Shown here in pieces: positions 9,029 through 19,720 of a stretch of 21,155 bases of DNA (its first letter is position 1; every line of letters starts with the position of its first letter). The position numbers were made by a program, and so were the translations under genes. The notes below the pieces were generated by a model. The model made no database searches. It had not been told where the DNA came from and saw only the letters and a program-made list of their open reading frames with translations. This DNA is from Tetmemena sp. SeJ-2015 (taxonomy: Eukaryota; Ciliophora; Spirotrichea; Sporadotrichida; Oxytrichidae), in the NCBI GenBank assembly GCA_027382625.1, contig JAJKFJ010021104.1:1-21155 (forward strand), written 5' to 3'.

Positions 9029-9729
9029 ATTATAAAAGAGAAAATATTTTTTAAAAATTGCGAGGTAAAACATAACTACTCAACTTATAAGCTATACCAC
9101 TTATATCAGAGAAATACTATCTCTATTGATGAATCATGTTTGTGGATAATACTAAAACTTGAGATGACTGTATCTCTGTTGCTCGTTATCGTCATGAGTC
9201 TATAAAATATTCTCTGAAGGTGCGTCTTTGATTGCTCTATCACATCATCACGCAAAGTTAGCCCACTTTTACTATTTAACTTGAAATCTATATATATGAT
9301 CATTCTGCATCTATATCCTTTTATGTGAATCATATATATATAATATGTAGAGTGGAAAACTTTGCGGAACCATTTTCTCATCGATTTTGTATGATGAATG
9401 AGGACGATTAAATGTACAATAAGCGCCAGAAATGCTCTTAATGACCCATTAATCTCACTAGTGCATACTGGAGTTTATAGAAAGGATGCATTACTGAAAG
9501 TTGATGAGTTTCTGAAGTTGCTACTCGGTAAATTTAACATGCAGTAGGAAATCATTATATACATCTATCATAGGAGTACGCATCTTCGCGAAATTTTTAG
9601 TAAACACAAATTCTGAAATGATTTCACTTATTTTATAGATGATGCATCATGCTTGCAGAAAATTTGTGATCAGAGAGTGCACATATAAGGATAGTGCGAT
9701 AAATATCATCACTACGTTGATTTAGTTAT
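9029..9729 (+). repeat. left arm of palindrome 3 (about 700 bases)
   Basis: Reverse complement of 9784-10496; the innermost bases pair as position sums of 19513. Identity is high but not perfect. Between about 9400 and 9520 this arm lacks at least seven single bases that the right arm has, for example in GATTAAATG, CTCTTAATG, CTAGTGCAT and TTTATAGAAA. The arm is homologous, at lower identity, to the body of unit B (7990-8460). Confidence 0.9.
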
Positions 9730-9783
9730 ATTTAGATTTCAATAAATTATCATATCATTAATATTTATTAAATTAATTATTGG
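9730..9783. other. spacer (loop) of palindrome 3
   Basis: Fifty-four AT-rich bases lie between the two arms, starting after ATTTAGTTAT and ending before ATAACTAAAT. The short loop would allow a very long hairpin or cruciform. The loop contains no recognisable motif. Confidence 0.85.
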
Positions 9784-10496
9784 ATAACTAAATCAACGTA
9801 GTGATGATCTTTATCGCACTATCCTTATATGTGCACTCTCTGATCACAAATTTTCTGCAAGCATGATGCATCATCTATAAAATAAGTGAAATCATTTCAG
9901 AATTTGTGTTTACTAAAAATTCGCGAAGATGCGTACTCCTATGATAGATGTATATAATGATTTCATCTACTGCATGTTAAATTTACCGAGTAGCAACTTT
10001 CAGAAACTCATCGAACTTTTCAGTAATTGCATCCTTTCTCATAAACTCCAGTATGCTACTAGTGAGATTAATGGCTCATTGAAGAGCATTTCTGGCGCTT
10101 ATTGTACATATTAATCGTCCTCATTCATCATACAAAATCGATGAGAAAATGGTTCCGCAAAGTTTTCCACTCTACATATTATATATATGATCCACATAAA
10201 AGGATATAGATGCAGAATGATCATATATATATATAGAGATTTCAAGTTAAATAGTAAAAGTGGGCTAACTTTGCGTGATGATGTGATAGAGCAATCAAAG
10301 ACGCACCTTCAGAGAATATTTTATAGACTCATGACGATAACGAGCAACAGAGATACAGTCATCTCAAGTTTTAGTATTATCCACAAACATGATTCATCAA
10401 TAGAGATAGTATTTCTCTGATATAAGTGGTATAGCTTATAAGTTGAGTAGTTATGTTTTTACCTCGCAATTTTTAAAAAATATTTTCTTTTATAAT
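9784..10496 (-). repeat. right arm of palindrome 3 (about 710 bases)
   Basis: Partner of 9029-9729. It keeps the bases missing from the left arm, so it is probably closer to the ancestral form. On the plus strand it contains two short open frames (9929-10114 and 10187-10420). Their left-arm mirror frames are broken or differ by small insertions and deletions, so neither is called as a gene. Beyond 10496 the match weakens, but a TTTCTCTCTAATATAAA block near 10512 still mirrors the sequence near 8885, so the original inverted repeat may have been longer. Confidence 0.9.
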
Positions 10497-10808
10497 GTTT
10501 ATTAAATTTTTTTCTCTCTAATATAAAAATAATAAAAAAATATTTTTATTCTTCTCTATAGGAGACTAAGAATGCTTTCTGTTTTTATTATTTGATATTT
10601 ACAAATATCATCTTAATTTTGCTTATAAATAAGTAGTCTCTAAGAGCTCGAAAGAGATCTAAGGGATTTATGAATTTAAATAAATACAAATAAGTAATAA
10701 CTTTATTAAGAGAGAGATAGTAGAAAGTGTGTCTATGGTTCTCGTTATTGTTACTGTTGGGAAATTGCCACTTGATGAGAAGCCTGTAATGAAGATTAAA
10801 TAAATTTC
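10497..10808. other. AT-rich interval, no firm gene
   Basis: Two overlapping minus-strand frames (10588-10839 and 10668-10868) are open through a less AT-rich patch at 10720-10800. A CATTACAG|G acceptor-like site precedes that patch on the minus strand. Neither frame gives a recognisable protein, so I leave it uncalled. Confidence 0.4.
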
Positions 10809-11617
10809 GTGGGGGGACTGAAGTGCAAACTCCACCCATTTAATATTAACAAAATTCAAGAAAAGCAAAATCAGCTAAAAAGATAAAAAATAAAGTAATC
10901 CAGGCTTTTAATTTTTCCAATTATTTTTCGAGTTTTAGATTTTTATGATATGATCTATAGATTTTATTTATTGAATTTAATAGCCATTGCTGATTAATGA
11001 TTGTTTTTTATTACAGAAAAAAACTGAGTATGATTTTGAAACTCTATATGTAAGCTAATTCAAAAGAGGGTGTCTGTTCAATAGTAATTCTCCAGATTGC
11101 TGCATAAATTTAGAACTTACTTAAGTTATGAATTTTAATGATTATTCTTTATAATGGAACATATATTTTAAGATCCTCTAAAGAATGCTATAGAGTTTAT
11201 CAATGAGTTTGCAGCAGTGATTTTATTAAATTGTAGATAAAGTTATCTCGGCTATTAAACTTAACTTGTTAGATACTTCATTTTAAAAACATATTCTAGT
11301 TCAGATTGTTAATTTTTTTTATAAAAACAATTAAATCACATTTATAAAACTGAAAGACGAATCTTTAATAAATTTGGAAATTAATTATAGTATCTTCATT
11401 AGAATCACGATTAATAAGTAAAATAGAGCTCGAAAAAAATTTTAAGGTCGTTTTATATAATTTAAATAATAAATTTTGACCCTGATGGAAATTTTAAAAT
11501 CTAAAATTTCATAATATTGTGGCATTTTTATATTATTTTGAACTAAATAAACATTTTTCATAAATTTTGATCATCATACAAATTGGGAAGGGTGTTCACT
11601 TTCGTCTCCATCCACCT
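10809..11617. mobile_element. repeat unit C of the GTGCACTTCC-ended family (about 810 bases)
   Basis: The left end (10809-10860) has GGGGGGACTGAAGTGCAAAC, then CTCCACCC and a TAACAAAATT inner edge. The right end (11562-11617) has AAATTTTGATCATCATAC, then GGGAAGGGTGTTCACTTTCG and TCTCCATCCACC. The two ends are inverted relatives of those of units A and B, but more diverged. Inside the right end, TTTTGACCCTGATGGAAATTTTA matches TTTGACTCTGAAGGAAGTTTTA of unit A (near 7553). No coding capacity is recognised. Confidence 0.45.
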
Positions 11618-12155
11618 GAAATTAATAATTAATTCCTCCATAGGTTGAAATTGGTTGAGAAATGTATGATGAACTTCTGATTATATTAGAGTCCAGATTG
11701 TCAAGCAAAAAATGCAAGTAATTTATAATTAATTTTAAAAATATTGATTATGAAGAATTTAGAGAAACATTTTTCAAATTAAGTATTTATGAGCTACAAA
11801 ATAAGATTAGTTTTAAATTAAAAGCACGAGTTGATTAAGAACTTAGTCAGATACCTCACCAGAGGTGCTAACTCAATTTATTTTTATATAATTTATATTC
11901 TTTTTAAAAAGAATATTTTACATCTTCTAATTTTAAATTTTATAATATTTTACTATAAATAATTATGAAATGGAAGAATCTTCTTACCAAAATATATTTA
12001 AAAATAGCATACGCTTTTCTTAAATTTTTAATTTAAGTTTTGAAGATTTTTTTAAATAAATAACTGTTAGTGGGTGATCGTCTTGCTTTTTAATTAAGAA
12101 TAATAATTTATTTTATTATGATTTTAGAATAATAAAAGCTAAATTTAAAATAGAC
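11618..12155. other. AT-rich interval, probable intron
   Basis: I see no recognisable coding sequence. On the minus strand this lies directly downstream of the PLC-X exon and would be intron if that exon belongs to a live gene. A less AT-rich patch around 11825-11875 has an open minus-strand frame of about 20 codons but no recognisable motif. Confidence 0.4.
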
Positions 12156-12277
12156 TAATGTGCATTTAAATTGCTTAATGTCAAGAATGACGATCTCATC
12201 AGGGTGTCTATCCATAAATTCTTGGACCTCTCTAAGGGCATCACTCAATAGGTAATCAGACAAGAACACATTCAAAC
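12156..12277 (-). CDS. exon of a PI-PLC X-domain-containing protein (PLCXD-like), partial
   Basis: The minus-strand frame reads G-L-N-V-F-L-S-D-Y-L-L-S-D and then ALREVQEFMDRHPDEIVILD, followed by I-K-Q-F-K. The block 'L.EV..F...HP.EIVILD...F' is a hallmark of the second half of the PI-PLC X-box in animal PLCXD proteins. It follows the strand carrying the second active-site histidine and leads into the 'ILD.nhF' strand. PLCXD proteins are relatives of phosphoinositide phospholipases that lack PH, EF-hand, Y and C2 domains. Only about 40 residues of the usual 300-plus are here. On the minus strand the upstream edge has an AG (12278-12279) just before the conserved block and an in-frame TGA six codons further up, consistent with an intron acceptor. 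A possible GT donor follows at 12154-12155 but fits poorly. The catalytic histidines would lie in other exons, which I could not find. It could be an active exon or a processed or duplicated fragment. Confidence 0.7.
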
Positions 12278-13119
12278 CTTTTAAAAACGATCATTCATAA
12301 AAATAATAAGCAAGATGTGTTCGAATTTAGAGCCTTTTTTGTTGTAATTGCAATTTAAAAATTGTAAAAATAAAGCAGAAAAGGAAAAAAAAATTTAAGA
12401 ATATGAAAGGTTTATAAATTTTAAATTTTATCCGTTTTTTAACAATTTTTTTAATTTAAATTTAAATTTAAATTCAACCTTTTTATAAATCATATATAAT
12501 AAATTGGTTTTATATTACTGAGCACAATTATATTATTAATCTGGATTAATTTCAATAGAAAATAAGTATAATTATCACATATTCAGCTCCAAAAATAAGA
12601 ATATAGTTTTTACTTATTCAATAAATTCAATTCTACAATAATTAGTGAGATTTAGGGGCCCTTTCCTCGACAGTAAAACTTTATAATGGATAGAGGAAAG
12701 AAAAAATTATGTTTCTAGGATAATTTTCGATCCTCAATCTGATACTTGCTATTAAAGAGGCTAATTCTAACATTTAAGGTTTCAAATTTTAATCAAAATT
12801 CCATAATTTAGAGGTATCCTTTAAGCTATTTTTCCACTATTGTAAAATAAAATTAAAGAAAAACTTTTAAATAGTGCAACAATTTTATAAATCCATAATT
12901 GAATTCATGATTAAGGGGCTAATGCTGCAATTTTATAAGCAAAAACCTTTTTTGGGGATTATAGCTAAACATTTTAACTGCTCTTTTTTTAAATTGCACT
13001 TCAAGTATATTTTACAATTGCTAAAAATTAGCTTAAAATATAGATTTTATTTTGATGCAGCTTCCCTGTAACTGACTGAATTAGAATTAAATTTTGAAGC
13101 CTTGAATGTTCGAACAGGC
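12278..13119. other. AT-rich interval upstream of the PLC-X exon, no second exon found
   Basis: I looked on the minus strand for the X-box N-terminal half (a GTHDS-like segment and a GIRYFDLR-like segment) and did not find it. A motif AGGGGCCCTTTCCTCGAC at 12653-12670 resembles 563-580. The 65-codon plus-strand frame at 12874-13071 starts from a non-ATG codon, is AT-driven, and is not called. Confidence 0.45.
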
Positions 13120-16100
13120 CTTTATAACTGGAAAAATTTTCAAATTGGGAAAGCGAAAACCCCCTTTAAACATATTTTTTTTTACCTTTTTAATAAAAAT
13201 TTTACTGCCGGGGAAAACCCTTCCGAGTTTTTTTTCCAAAAAAACCCCCCTTGGGTTTTATAATAGGTGTTTCCCTTTCTCATAAAAAAAACCCGCAAGT
13301 TTTTTTCAAAAATTTTCATTTTTTTTTTAGAAAACCCTTTTTTACAAACTTTCTTTACCCAAATTTTCTTTTTTGATTTTTTTTAAAATTTAAAAATTTC
13401 CCCTATATCTAATTTAAACAAAAATTTTAAATTTTCCATTCTAGAAAACAAAAATTTTTTTTCTCATGCACTTTTTTAATATTTCCGATTTAAAAAAAAT
13501 TGGTGATATAAAATTTTTAAAATTTGGGGTTAATTTAAAAAAGTTATGGTGAAAATTTTAAAAAATAAAAAGAAAATTAAATTAGATATTAAATATTTAA
13601 AAATCAGGGGCATTTGGGAAGTTTTAATTTTGAATAAAAAATAACCCCTTGGATTTAAATTTCCTTTTAATTTTGAAAAATTTTTGTGTAAAAATTCTTA
13701 TAAGTTATTAGGCCCAAATCTGTTTAAGAATGAAAAGAAGAAAAATGAGAGTCATATCTCTCCTCCCTAAAGGGGTCTTTTTAAAGTTTATTAAAGAAAA
13801 ACTCATTTTAAATTTGAAAATATCAAAAAAATTCTGAAGGAATTAAACTGTAAACAAATTTTTCCAACTGACACAAAGTTTGGCAACTCCTTTATTTTTT
13901 TTAAACCAAAAATCAAAAATTTAAATTTTAATTCCTCCCTAAATAAATTAAAAAGCGTTCCCGAATGAGGATTTTTGATTTTTAAGAATTTGACTCTAGG
14001 TAACAAACCCCCCCAAAATTAAAGCCCCTTTGGGAAAAATCGTTTACTACTCACAAAAAAAAACCCTATGTTAAAAAAAAATTTAAAAATTTTTTAAAGA
14101 AAATTAAAAAAAGAATTTTTTTTTTTGGAGGGAGGGGTTTTCTTTATTATAAAAAATTTAATTTTAATTTTTTAAAATTTTGAGGAAAACCCTTAAAAAG
14201 GGCCCTTGCTTTTTGATACAAATTTTTTAAATCAGGAAAGGGGGAAAATTTTCCCCGGGGGTTTTTTTACTTTTTACTAAAATGAGAAATTTTGGGGCCA
14301 CCAACTCAATTGTCGGGGAGAAACAAAGAAATAAAAAACCCCCCTCCCTTTTAAAAAAATTTCAAAGGATTTTAAGATTTGGTTTTTTTCCCCAAAAAAA
14401 CCCCCTTATTTTCCCAAGGTTTTGATGCCTTAGGGAGCGAATTTAAAGAGGACTCCCCTCCTTACCTTATTAAAAATAAAAAAATTGGGGTTTTTTTCTT
14501 TTTTAAAATTTAATTCCTTTTTTGAAAAATTTTTTCAAAACCTTCATTATTAAAATATTTTATTTTTAAAATTTAAAATTTTTGAACTTTTGAAAAAGTT
14601 TTAAATAAAATTAATTTTACCAAAATTTAAAATTAAAAATAAAAAAAAATTTAAAATTGACTAAGTGCGGGAAAAGGGGGCCCCCCAAAAACTTTTTTGA
14701 TTTTGCTAAATTAGCCCTTTAAGGTTTTTTCGAAACTCTGTGTAAAAAGATTTCCCTTTTTTAAAGTTTTAAATTTAAAACCAAAAAATAAAAAATTAAA
14801 AAATAATTTTTAAAAGAAAAAATGCCCCCAAAGTCCCCCTTTTTTTGGGGTTTAACTAAAAATTTGAATTTTTATTGAAGCCACCCATTGGGGGCCCTTC
14901 CAAGAATTTTTTAAATTTTTATGATTTTTTAAGAAAAGCATATTCAGGGAAATTTTTTTTTAGTTTTTTTTAAAAAAAACCTTTCCAAATCTTTTCCTTG
15001 TAAGGGCCTTTTTAATTTTTTTAAAAACCCAATGCTTCCTAATTTGTTATTATCGGGGGAAAAAATAAATATAAAAAATTTTTTCCTAAATAAACCCCAA
15101 ATTATTTATTTTAATTTAAATTTTTTTTAAAAATTTTAAAAAAAATACCCTTTGGAAAAAGAATTTAACCCCCAAAAAAAAGGAATAATAAAAAATTTGG
15201 GCCTTTAGTAAACTCACCCATTAATATATAAAAGTAAAAAAAAAAAATTCCCCAAAAATTTTTTTAACGGGTTTATAAAAAAAATGAAAATTTAAAGGAA
15301 AAATTTTTATTTTGGAAAAATTTTCCCGGGAGAACCCCATAAATCCCCAATGAAATAATTTTTTTAACCAAAATTTTTTTAAGGAAAAGGGAAATCCATT
15401 TAATTCTTTTTTTCCAAAAATTTTATTTCCTAATTAAAAAATTTTTCCCCCAGGGTTTTAAAAAAATTTTAAATTTTTCCAAAAAATTTAAAAAGGACCC
15501 CGAATTTTTAAACCCCCAAAAATTTTCAATTTTTTAAGGGCCAGAGATTCAAAACAAAAAAGAATTTAAAAAATTTTAAAAACCCAAAAAAAAATTTTTT
15601 TTTTTCTCAAAAAAAAAATAAATAAAAAAAAAATAAAAAAAATTAAAAAATTTTTGATAATTTTGCAAAATCCAAATTAATTAAATTTAAAAAAATAAAA
15701 AGGAAAAAAATAATAAAAGGGCAAAACCTTTTTTTAAAAAACATTTAATTTTTCCGGTTTTCCCAAAAAAAAGGGATAAAAAAATTATAAAATTCCTTAA
15801 AATTTTTTACCAAAAATCATTTTTAAAAACCCCCAAAATTAAATCTTTTTTGTTTTCCAGTTTAAAAAGAAACAAAAAATTTAAAGTATCCCCAGAATTT
15901 TTTTTTGGTATTTTGAATTATTAATTATTTTTTTTTTTGCAAAAATCCCTTCCCCCAGAAAGAAATATTTTCAATTTTGGGAAAAATGATTCGCCCCAGG
16001 GAAAGGTAAATCAACCCAAATTTTTTTTTTATTTTTGGGAAAATTTTATTAATTTCCCCCAATTATTTTAAAATTTAAAATTTAATTTAGAATTTTAATT

Positions 16101-17030
16101 TAAAATTCTTGGGGAAGAAAGGTTCTAAAAATTTTTCAAAAAACCAATTCCTCCGAGGGGGGTTTCAACCCTTAAAAAGTGTCCTTTCTTTTTTCATTTT
16201 TTTTTCCCTTACCCCAAACCCGCTAAAACCCAAAACCATAAACAAATGTTTTGGAATCAAAATTTAAAGTTTTTAAATTTTTCCCTTTCCCCTTTCAGAA
16301 GTTTTGGGAATTATAATGAGATTTTCTTTGGGAGTTGAAAAAAATTTTTTACATTTTTTTGGAAGGAGAAAAAAAAGGGTTTCCCCAAACCCCCAAAAGG
16401 GTTGGCAAAGGAAAAAACAAAAAAATTATTTTCCTTTTAACCAAATTAAAAAATATATTATTTTTAAAAACACCTTTGGGGTTTTGAGAAAATTATTATT
16501 TTAAAAAATTTAAGGTTAAATTTAAATTTTAAATTATTAAAAAAAATTTCCCCTGGGAAAATTTAAAATATAGAGGCCCCATTTTAAAATTTAAAAAGGC
16601 CAGAAAAAGGGGCAAAACGGGGGGAAAATTTTAATTTATTTCCCTTTTCCGAAAAAGCAAAGGGGGTTTACACTTTAAAATGCTTTTAATAAAATATTGA
16701 AAATGGGTTTATTTTTTTTAATTTTTTGGGTGTGTTAATGAGTTTTTTAGACCTAAAACTAAAATAATAATTTCTCCCCCAATTTCTTAAAACCCTTGCC
16801 CTTTATAAAATAACCTCCTTTAAAAATTTTTTCCAAAAGAATTAATAATCGGGGTTTAACAAAGGGAAATTTTATAAGGAATACATGTCTTTTGGGTTAC
16901 TTTTTGGCATTTCTAGGGAATTTTATTTAAATTTTTTGTTTTTAATTTATTCTTTTTTCCTTCAAATCCCCTTCCAAAGGGCAAGTTGCTTTAAAATTTT
17001 TATCTATTTTTCAAATTGGAAAGGGAGAGT
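13120..17030. other. large homopolymer-degraded block
   Basis: About 3.9 kb made almost wholly of short runs (AAAA, TTTT, CCCC, GGGG) with few isolated bases. Open frames inside it (13803-14006 minus, 16304-16504 plus) have no protein-like features. At both edges the texture changes back to normal sequence, by about 13120 and again near 17030. I interpret it as collapsed or low-quality base calls. The motif CCCTAAAGGGGTCTTT at about 13763-13778 is one of the few recognisable strings in it. Confidence 0.6.
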
Positions 17031-18040
17031 TCATGAATAACAGACACGTAGGTAGAAATGTTTTAGTGCAGAGGATTTTCCCCTTCTGTATTGGCTCAGA
17101 ATATCACCACTAATTCTTTATGGCAGGGGGTTGAAAAGCGTAGGCAAACTTGGGTTACACATGTTACGTATTTGTTTTAATTTATGCCTTGCGGCCCACT
17201 CCTTATTTCTACTATAAACTCTTAAATACTTAAATTTCAAAGACTTTTCTCACTCAAATCGCTAAAATAGTAACGTAGTATAATAATTATATTCTAAAAT
17301 TATGCTTATTTCTATCAATTTTTGTTTACGGAAGGTGAAAGTCTCCCTTAGTTCACGAATTCAATCTTCAAACATTTGCATTAGAAACCAAATCTCTCTT
17401 TATAATTTCAAGACTATTTGGTTTGTATTTTAGCATGAAGATTGTTTCTTGGAGATTACTCAATAGCGCTATAAAATTCTTCTGTTTATTTATTAAGGAT
17501 TTAAATAATATTCAGGAAATCCATCTTCTTCATAAAGAAATTAAAATAAATAAGTTATTTTTCTTTTAAATTGCGATTTATTTTTAAAGTCAGAGTAACT
17601 CAAACGATTTCACGAACGTTTAAAAAATACTAAGAAACGAATTTTAAATTTGAAAAAAATAAAACCAGCTAAGGTATAGATGAAGGACTCAAATAGTGGT
17701 GAGTTTTGGCATTTATTTCTTGATTATTTATTAATTAGATTATTTTAACAATATATGATTACTTAAAAAATAAGTTCCTTTAAATATATAAATTTACAAA
17801 TTGTAATTTGTGATTCATTATTAATTTTAGAATTTATGATTATGACTTTCAATGTTATGTTTAAATTAATTTAAATATAATTCATAAAACCCAGATACTA
17901 CTCTCAGAATAAGGTGTGTAATAAAAATATCCGTTTTTTCTAATAGCATTTATTTTCCCTTTAAAAATTTAAAGGGTAGAAATTTCTTTTAAAAGAATTT
18001 TACTTAACAATAAATTTTTAATATTTTTTATTTTATCAAA
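17031..18040. other. ordinary AT-rich sequence, no gene called
   Basis: Base texture returns to normal here. On the minus strand a frame of about 43 codons ends at a TAA near 17130 (it contains N-K-E-W-A-A-R-H-K-L-K-Q), but it is too short and unrecognised to call. Apart from the imperfect hairpin listed separately, nothing structured is visible. Confidence 0.45.
17362..17444. repeat. imperfect hairpin
   Basis: CAATCTTCA...AAACCAAAT (17362-17393) is the approximate reverse complement of ATTTGGTTT...TGAAGATTG (17416-17444). The loop is 22 bases, and a few mismatches and a gap lie mid-stem. It is short and has no run of T that would suggest a terminator. It may be a remnant of a small inverted repeat. 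Confidence 0.45.
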
Positions 18041-18740
18041 ATAAAAAATACAAAGATAATATTTCCACTCAAAAAATTTAAAAAAAAACCTTCCTTTAAA
18101 AATTTTTTTAAAAATTTTAATTAAAACTTTTAAAAATTTAAAATAAAGGAAAATTTTTTAAATTTTTTTAAAATTAAATAAAAAAAAATTGGGGTTTTAA
18201 CTTTTTTTTTTTTTAAATTTATTTAAAAAACCAAAAAATTTTTGAACAAATTAAATTAAAATAACCCCCTTAAAATTTTTTATTTTATAAAAAATTTTAA
18301 AAAAAAATTTTTTAAAAAAAAAGTAATAAATTTAAAAAACAAAAATTTATACAAAATTAAAAAAAAAATTTTAAATTTTTTTAAAATTTCCCAATTTTTT
18401 AATTAAATTAAAAAAATTTATATAAAAAAATTTTTAATTTTTCAACCATTTTTTAATAAAAAATTTAAAAACTTTTTTTTTTACAATTTTAAAATTTTTT
18501 AATATTTAAATCTAATTATTAAAAATTTGCTTTTTTAAAAATTTGAAAAAATTTAAACTAAAATTTTTTTTTAAATTTTTTTTAAACAACAAAAAAATTT
18601 TTTAATTTAAAATTTTTAACCCCAATTTTTTTAATAAAATTTTTAAAAAAAAGAGGTTCAAATTTTAGGGCAAATTTTTTTAAACAAATTATTTTTTTTT
18701 TTATTTAAAAAGGGTAAACCCCCCCTTTCTTTTTAAAAAA
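18041..18740. other. homopolymer-degraded block
   Basis: Nearly pure alternating A and T runs with occasional CCCC or GGGG, the same texture as 13120-17030. No gene or repeat unit can be read. Confidence 0.6.
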
Positions 18741-19250
18741 AGAGATAAAAAAAATAAGAGATAATAAAACTTTAGGACTAAATGTCAAAATATAATGAAT
18801 AGAATGTATATATTTTAATTCGAGAAAAATTTCATTAATTAAGAGAAAAATAAAATACTTTTTTTTATAAGAGATAAAAATAATTTAGATAAAGAAAGAT
18901 TATCAAGATAATTATCACAAAATTCGAATATTATAATTCAAACTTTGAAAGATTTACAAAGATTATGAAAATTTTATTCTTAAACGATTTTGGGATTTTT
19001 ATAGTGCAAATATAATTTGCCTTTTCTACAATTGAGTCATTAATTTGAAGATAAAATATGAGGAAAAAAATATGATTCAAGAAGGAAACGTCTGGCGGCT
19101 GTTTTTAAAAAGGTATAAATAAATGATAATATTTAAATTAAAAATTGGAGAAGAATGAATACAATTACATTAACAAAAAGATCTAATTTCAGCACATCAC
19201 CCCACACCACATGCTCCCCAATAAAAACCACATAATAAGATAAGAAAGTG
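18741..19250. other. AT-rich interval, nothing recognised
   Basis: Complexity is normal but strongly AT-rich. A slightly GC-richer patch around 19190-19235 (CACATCACCCCACACCACATG) has no coding or RNA signature that I can support. Confidence 0.4.
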
Positions 19251-19720
19251 AAAAAAAATTGGTAAATTATTTTTTTTTAATAAATTTAAAAATGCAGTTT
19301 AAACCCGAAATTACTAAAAAAAAATTATCCCTCCTATCTCCTTTTATTTTGACTCTTTAAGGTTTTTGGGTTAGTCACCCCTTTTTCAAGGTTTTTTAAT
19401 ACCATTTTCCCAAATTCAACTCCATCAAAAAAAAGGGAAAGGGGCCCGGGGCGCACCCAAACTCCCCTTTAAAGTTGCCCTTTTCTATGAGGGAAAATTA
19501 AGGGGTTTTCAGGTTTTTTCCCCTCGCACTTTTTTAAGATTCAAAATAGGGACATAAAAAATTTTTTTAAGGGAAAAAAAAGAGAAAAAATTTAAAATTT
19601 TAAAAAAAAATGGAATAAATATGGCAGTTTAAGTGTATTTCCCAATTTTTAAAAAAATTATTAGACCATTCAAATTTACTTCAAAATTTTAAGAAATTTT
19701 TTTCCTTGCAACTTTTTTGG
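19251..19720. other. partly homopolymer-degraded block
   Basis: Runs of T, A, C and G are inflated (for example GGGGCCCGGGGCGC at about 19441-19454), with some normal-looking stretches between. No gene is visible. It is probably lower-quality sequence. Confidence 0.45.

Larger units (their letters stand above)
7500..9030 (+). repeat. diverged tandem duplication, period about 1.02 kb
   Basis: The stretch from about 7500 to 8000 aligns with about 8540 to 9080 in the same orientation. Shared blocks include TTTACCATAAAAAGGGGAGA against TTGACCATAAAAAGGGGGAG, TTAGATTAAATTTTATAGTTAA (around 7707 and 8728), TTTTTGCTAAAA.TACTTGAAAATTTAA (around 7779 and 8814), GAAGCTTGATTTAATAAAA (around 7808 and 8846) and TTTTTTAAAAATTGC before AACATAACTA (around 7990 and 9047). 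The copies carry many substitutions and gaps. The homology continues rightward from 7990-8460 into the left arm of palindrome 3. Confidence 0.65.

Noticed and set aside
10588..10868. Two overlapping minus-strand frames with an acceptor-like CATTACAG
   Set aside because: Both frames are equally open, neither is recognisable, and part of the stretch is the inverted end of repeat unit C.
16304..16504. 66-codon plus-strand frame
   Set aside because: It lies inside a homopolymer-inflated block. The K/F-rich product reflects runs of A and T.
17020..17260. 43-codon minus-strand frame and a TTTTAGTGCAG match to position 91-101
   Set aside because: The frame is too short with no family. The 11-base match has only weak flanking similarity and could be chance.
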